A stretch of DNA of 32,969 bases from the NCBI GenBank assembly GCA_017388175.1, contig JAFOTD010000037.1, positions 1 to 32,969 on the forward strand, in the 5' to 3' direction. The notes below the pieces were generated by a model that was not told the origin of the DNA, did not search any database, and worked only from the letters and a program-made list of their open reading frames with translations. Each line of letters opens with the position of its first letter. Position 1 is the first letter of the stretch. A program made the translations under genes and the position numbers. Positions 30,793 through 32,969 of this stretch are shown piece by piece. This stretch comes from Clostridia bacterium (GTDB lineage Bacteria; Bacillota; Clostridia; Christensenellales; CAG-138).

Positions 30793-31637
30793 CGTGCTGA
30801 CCCTTCCTGCTCCGAATAGCGATATTCCAATCCATAGGTGTACGGATTCGTTTCGCCGTCAAGATACGAATATCCATCCGTACGAACAATACGAAAACCG
30901 CATTTCAAATGTGCGGCCAAAGAAGCAATGTTCTTTTTCCCAACGCAGTCACATAGAGAAAAGGGCCCGGCTTCTTTCAAGCTGTCAATCAAAACATGCA
31001 GAAGCTGCGAAGCAAAACCGTGTCTGCGCTGCGAAGGTTCTGTTTCGAGCGCTTCCATATAAAACAAATGGTCAGGCAATTCATAAAGCCGAAGGGCAGC
31101 GACCCACTCGCCGCCGACAGAAAGAACATGGTACGATTCTTTTCCGTCCCTGAAAAAACGAGTTTTCAGATAGCTCCGAAAATCTTCAATCGCCTTACCG
31201 AGCGCGGTCTTTTTATCTTCATCAGGATATAGATCCCGGGCGTTTTCAAGATTTCCTTCTGCGTAGATCCGCATCAGCCGTTTAAAATCGAGTTCCTCAA
31301 GCGAACGGAAAACAAGCATTTTCATTTCAGGTTCAGCGGTTTTGTTACCCGATTCACCGAGCTGCTTCATTCGCTTTTTCAGATCGCTGTGCAGCGTCAA
31401 CAGATCATAAACCGAATCCTGCGAGAGAACGCCTCTCTTGATATTGTTCGGGATCCTTCCCGCTTCATCGTCTTCGTAATCCTTGCGCCATTGAGAACTC
31501 TCATAATACGCAGCCACCCGACGGATATTCTGTCGGTTTTCCTCGTAAACATCAAGGGCTTGCACAAGCTTAGCCAGCGTTTCGGTTGAGATATCGAATC
31601 TGTTTTCCATTTCTCGGATCCGCTCGATCTGATCCAT
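30789..31637 (-). CDS. DUF4298 domain fused to GNAT acetyltransferase
   Basis: A 282-residue protein. Residues 1-92 match DUF4298 (RIREMENRFD, ALDVYEENRQNI, YYESSQWRKDYEDDEAGRIP, KRGVLSQDSVYDLL), a small helical domain of unknown role usually found alone. Residues about 106-282 form a GNAT acetyltransferase (MEALETEPSQRRHGFASQLL as the acetyl-CoA loop). The chosen start at 31637 follows AAAGGAGGAG; the frame is open 34 codons further upstream but those codons overlap the preceding gene. The stop overlaps the next acetyltransferase. Substrate unknown. Confidence 0.85.
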   Translation of the reverse strand: MDQIERIREMENRFDISTETLAKLVQALDVYEENRQNIRRVAAYYESSQWRKDYEDDEAGRIPNNIKRGVLSQDSVYDLLTLHSDLKKRMKQLGESGNKTAEPEMKMLVFRSLEELDFKRLMRIYAEGNLENARDLYPDEDKKTALGKAIEDFRSYLKTRFFRDGKESYHVLSVGGEWVAALRLYELPDHLFYMEALETEPSQRRHGFASQLLHVLIDSLKEAGPFSLCDCVGKKNIASLAAHLKCGFRIVRTDGYSYLDGETNPYTYGLEYRYSEQEGSAR

Positions 31638-31647
31638 AGCTCCTCCT

Positions 31648-32514
31648 TTATCTCGAGTTATGATACCCGACGCCGTACTCCGAGGTATAATAATCGACTC
31701 TCTTCGAATGATCGAAAATCGCCGGATACAGATTTTCATCGGGTTCTATCCCGCAGAGCCTGCACACCGCTTCATGCGAGCGTCGAATCAGATCGCGTTC
31801 CCGTTCCTTTTCGTTCAGGGCATGATCCGGAAAGATCGGTTCGCCGATGTGCAGCGTCAACCGCGCAATCTGATGGAACAGTTTCTTTCGGATCCAACCC
31901 GGCTTCCGGTATGAGAAGCCGAGCGGAAGCATCGGTTTATCACAGTTCACGGCAATATTCGCCGCGCCGCGTTTAAACGGACGTACCGGCGCATAGTATT
32001 CCCACATGCTCCCCTCGGAATAAACATGCAGCCAGCCGTGGTCGTTCACGAGCAAATCCTTGACGGCTTTGAGATACGCCATCGTTCCGGCAAGGTTCGT
32101 ATCCGGGATCGGAATGCCACCGACCATGCGGATTAACGTACCGTTTTCACCGTTCACGTTCGGCGCCCAGGAAAGCATGTTCGACCGATACGGCCGGATC
32201 GCCTTCATGACGGCGATATAGTCCCACATATGCACATGATTACAAACGGACAAAGTACCGTTCCGCAGCGTTTCCTTATGTTTTTTCAGGTTATTTCTTC
32301 CTTCGATCTTTAATCCCATCCGTATCGTGCAAAGCGGGAAGACGAGGATGTTCAGCATAAATCGAACGACGTTCTGTTTGAATACGAACCATTTCGAACG
32401 GTCAATGTACGGATACTTCGAGTCGAAAACGATCCCCCTGTTTTTATGAACAACCAGATAATGGTGATCTGTTTCCATCGGATAAGGATATTTGTTTGTT
32501 TTCGGATCAAACAT
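31648..32514 (-). CDS. PlsC-like 1-acylglycerol-3-phosphate acyltransferase
   Basis: A 288-residue acyltransferase. The catalytic HX4D motif is NHVHMWD (H93, D98), and the substrate-binding block YSEGSMWEYYAPVRPFKRGA (E167-G168) follows at the normal distance. One hydrophobic segment (about 50-66) precedes the catalytic region and should attach it to the membrane inner face. Expected to acylate lysophosphatidate or a similar lipid. An unusual N-terminal 45 residues and a 30-residue C-terminal tail go beyond the core. First gene of the five-gene operon, 10 bases before the DUF4298 gene. Confidence 0.88.
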   Translation of the reverse strand: MFDPKTNKYPYPMETDHHYLVVHKNRGIVFDSKYPYIDRSKWFVFKQNVVRFMLNILVFPLCTIRMGLKIEGRNNLKKHKETLRNGTLSVCNHVHMWDYIAVMKAIRPYRSNMLSWAPNVNGENGTLIRMVGGIPIPDTNLAGTMAYLKAVKDLLVNDHGWLHVYSEGSMWEYYAPVRPFKRGAANIAVNCDKPMLPLGFSYRKPGWIRKKLFHQIARLTLHIGEPIFPDHALNEKERERDLIRRSHEAVCRLCGIEPDENLYPAIFDHSKRVDYYTSEYGVGYHNSR

Positions 32515-32542
32515 GAGATTACCCCTTTCTCATTTGATATCT

Positions 32543-32571
32543 ATCATATTGCATTCTTACGTATCTGTCAA
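32543..32571 (-). promoter_or_regulatory. Promoter of the five-gene acyltransferase operon
   Basis: On the minus strand TTGACA (32566-32571), 17 bases, TATGAT (32543-32548), then AGAAAGGGG before the ATG. The -35 box lies inside the end of the upstream gene. Confidence 0.8.
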
Positions 32572-32969
32572 ATCCTGCGATGCATTTTGTGCTTCATCCG
32601 CGCACCGCGTGATCCCGAACAGATACCGAAGCGTCAAAAGAACCTGCGACGGGATATAAAATACCCAGATCATAAACGTGAAGAAGCGACCGACGGAGCC
32701 GTTCAAAAGGACGCTGAGTCCGACGGACATATCGCAGCAAAAGAACAGCGTGATGCCGAGCCGGAAGAGCCATCCGGGATCGAACCGCTTTGACGTCCAC
32801 GCGTCGACGACGTTCATAAACAGGATCGCGATATTGAGGATCGCAAGAACGTTCAGCACCGAAAGATTCCGCGTCAAAACCGCGCCGACGAACAATCCCG
32901 CAAAGAGGATCGCGCGCAGGATCACGGATAGCCGCGAGCTTTTCAAAAAGATCGCGTAAACCGTTTCCG
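32557..32969 (-). CDS. Membrane protein of unknown function, partial
   Basis: A frame that stays open to the right edge of the window, so its true start probably lies outside. At least 137 codons are visible. About four hydrophobic segments (LRAILFAGLFVGAVL, VLNVLAILNIAILFMNVV, LFRLGITLFFCCDM, FFTFMIWVFYIPSQVLL) are followed by a short hydrophilic tail. An internal TTG at 32946 has no ribosome site and is not believed to be the start. I do not recognise the family. Confidence 0.7.
   Translation of the reverse strand, partial: ETVYAIFLKSSRLSVILRAILFAGLFVGAVLTRNLSVLNVLAILNIAILFMNVVDAWTSKRFDPGWLFRLGITLFFCCDMSVGLSVLLNGSVGRFFTFMIWVFYIPSQVLLTLRYLFGITRCADEAQNASQDLTDT

Noticed and set aside
32557..32946. 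A complete 129-residue gene starting at TTG 32946
   Set aside because: The frame remains open to the window edge and the TTG has no ribosome site, so it is treated as partial.

Overview
The window looks like the chromosome of an anaerobic, amino-acid-fermenting Firmicute of the class Clostridia, probably an uncultured gut or rumen type. The evidence is a complete oxidative ornithine-degradation operon of the Clostridium sticklandii kind, two selenium loci, a PPi-type phosphofructokinase, a secreted dockerin-bearing subtilase, and consistently Gram-positive signals (GGAGG ribosome sites, TTGACA/TATAAT promoters). No phage, IS element, CRISPR array or rRNA was seen; one tRNA is present.

Layout. 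(1) 1-2465: selenium uptake and handling. A yedF/tusA-like gene cut by the left edge and the YedE membrane protein lie on the minus strand. They diverge from a class V aminotransferase (cysteine desulfurase/selenocysteine lyase type), and the two promoters overlap. (2) 2480-11059: one promoter drives ord-ortA-ortB-oraS-oraE-(GlmL-like)-orr, the full route from ornithine to acetyl-CoA plus alanine, with birA coupled at the end. (3) 11074-14786: ecfA1-ecfA2-ecfT-truA-tadA, all overlapping. (4) 14792-14983: tRNA-Ser(CGA) with its own promoter and terminator. (5) 15202-15783: a broken queT queuosine-precursor transporter with a possible decayed preQ1 riboswitch. (6) 15822-17185: PPi-dependent phosphofructokinase. 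(7) 17436-21048: yqeC-yqeB-xdhC-selD, the set linked to the selenium cofactor of molybdenum hydroxylases. (8) 21065-25422, minus strand: a 1424-residue secreted subtilisin-like protease with a dockerin in its middle, behind a consensus promoter. (9) 25400-26116, minus strand: an unrecognised membrane protein. (10) 26127-28366: a NadD-YqeK-RsfS triple fusion, then deoC. (11) 32571-28330, minus strand: a tightly overlapping five-gene operon (PlsC-like acyltransferase, DUF4298-GNAT fusion, GNAT-cysteine-rich fusion, membrane-anchored metallophosphoesterase, trypsin-fold pseudoprotease). (12) A membrane protein gene runs off the right edge.

How the genes fit together: ornithine fermentation supplies acetyl-CoA and needs B12 and PLP. 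The selenium genes (SelD, YqeB, YqeC, XdhC, YedE, YedF, desulfurase) supply selenide and selenophosphate, probably for a labile-selenium molybdenum hydroxylase. selA, selB and selC are not in the window, so selenoprotein synthesis cannot be judged here. The most unusual items are the dockerin placed inside an Fn3-like domain of the protease, the triple fusion with a possible nested rsfS start, the catalytically dead trypsin-fold protein, and the GNAT-containing fusions in the five-gene operon.
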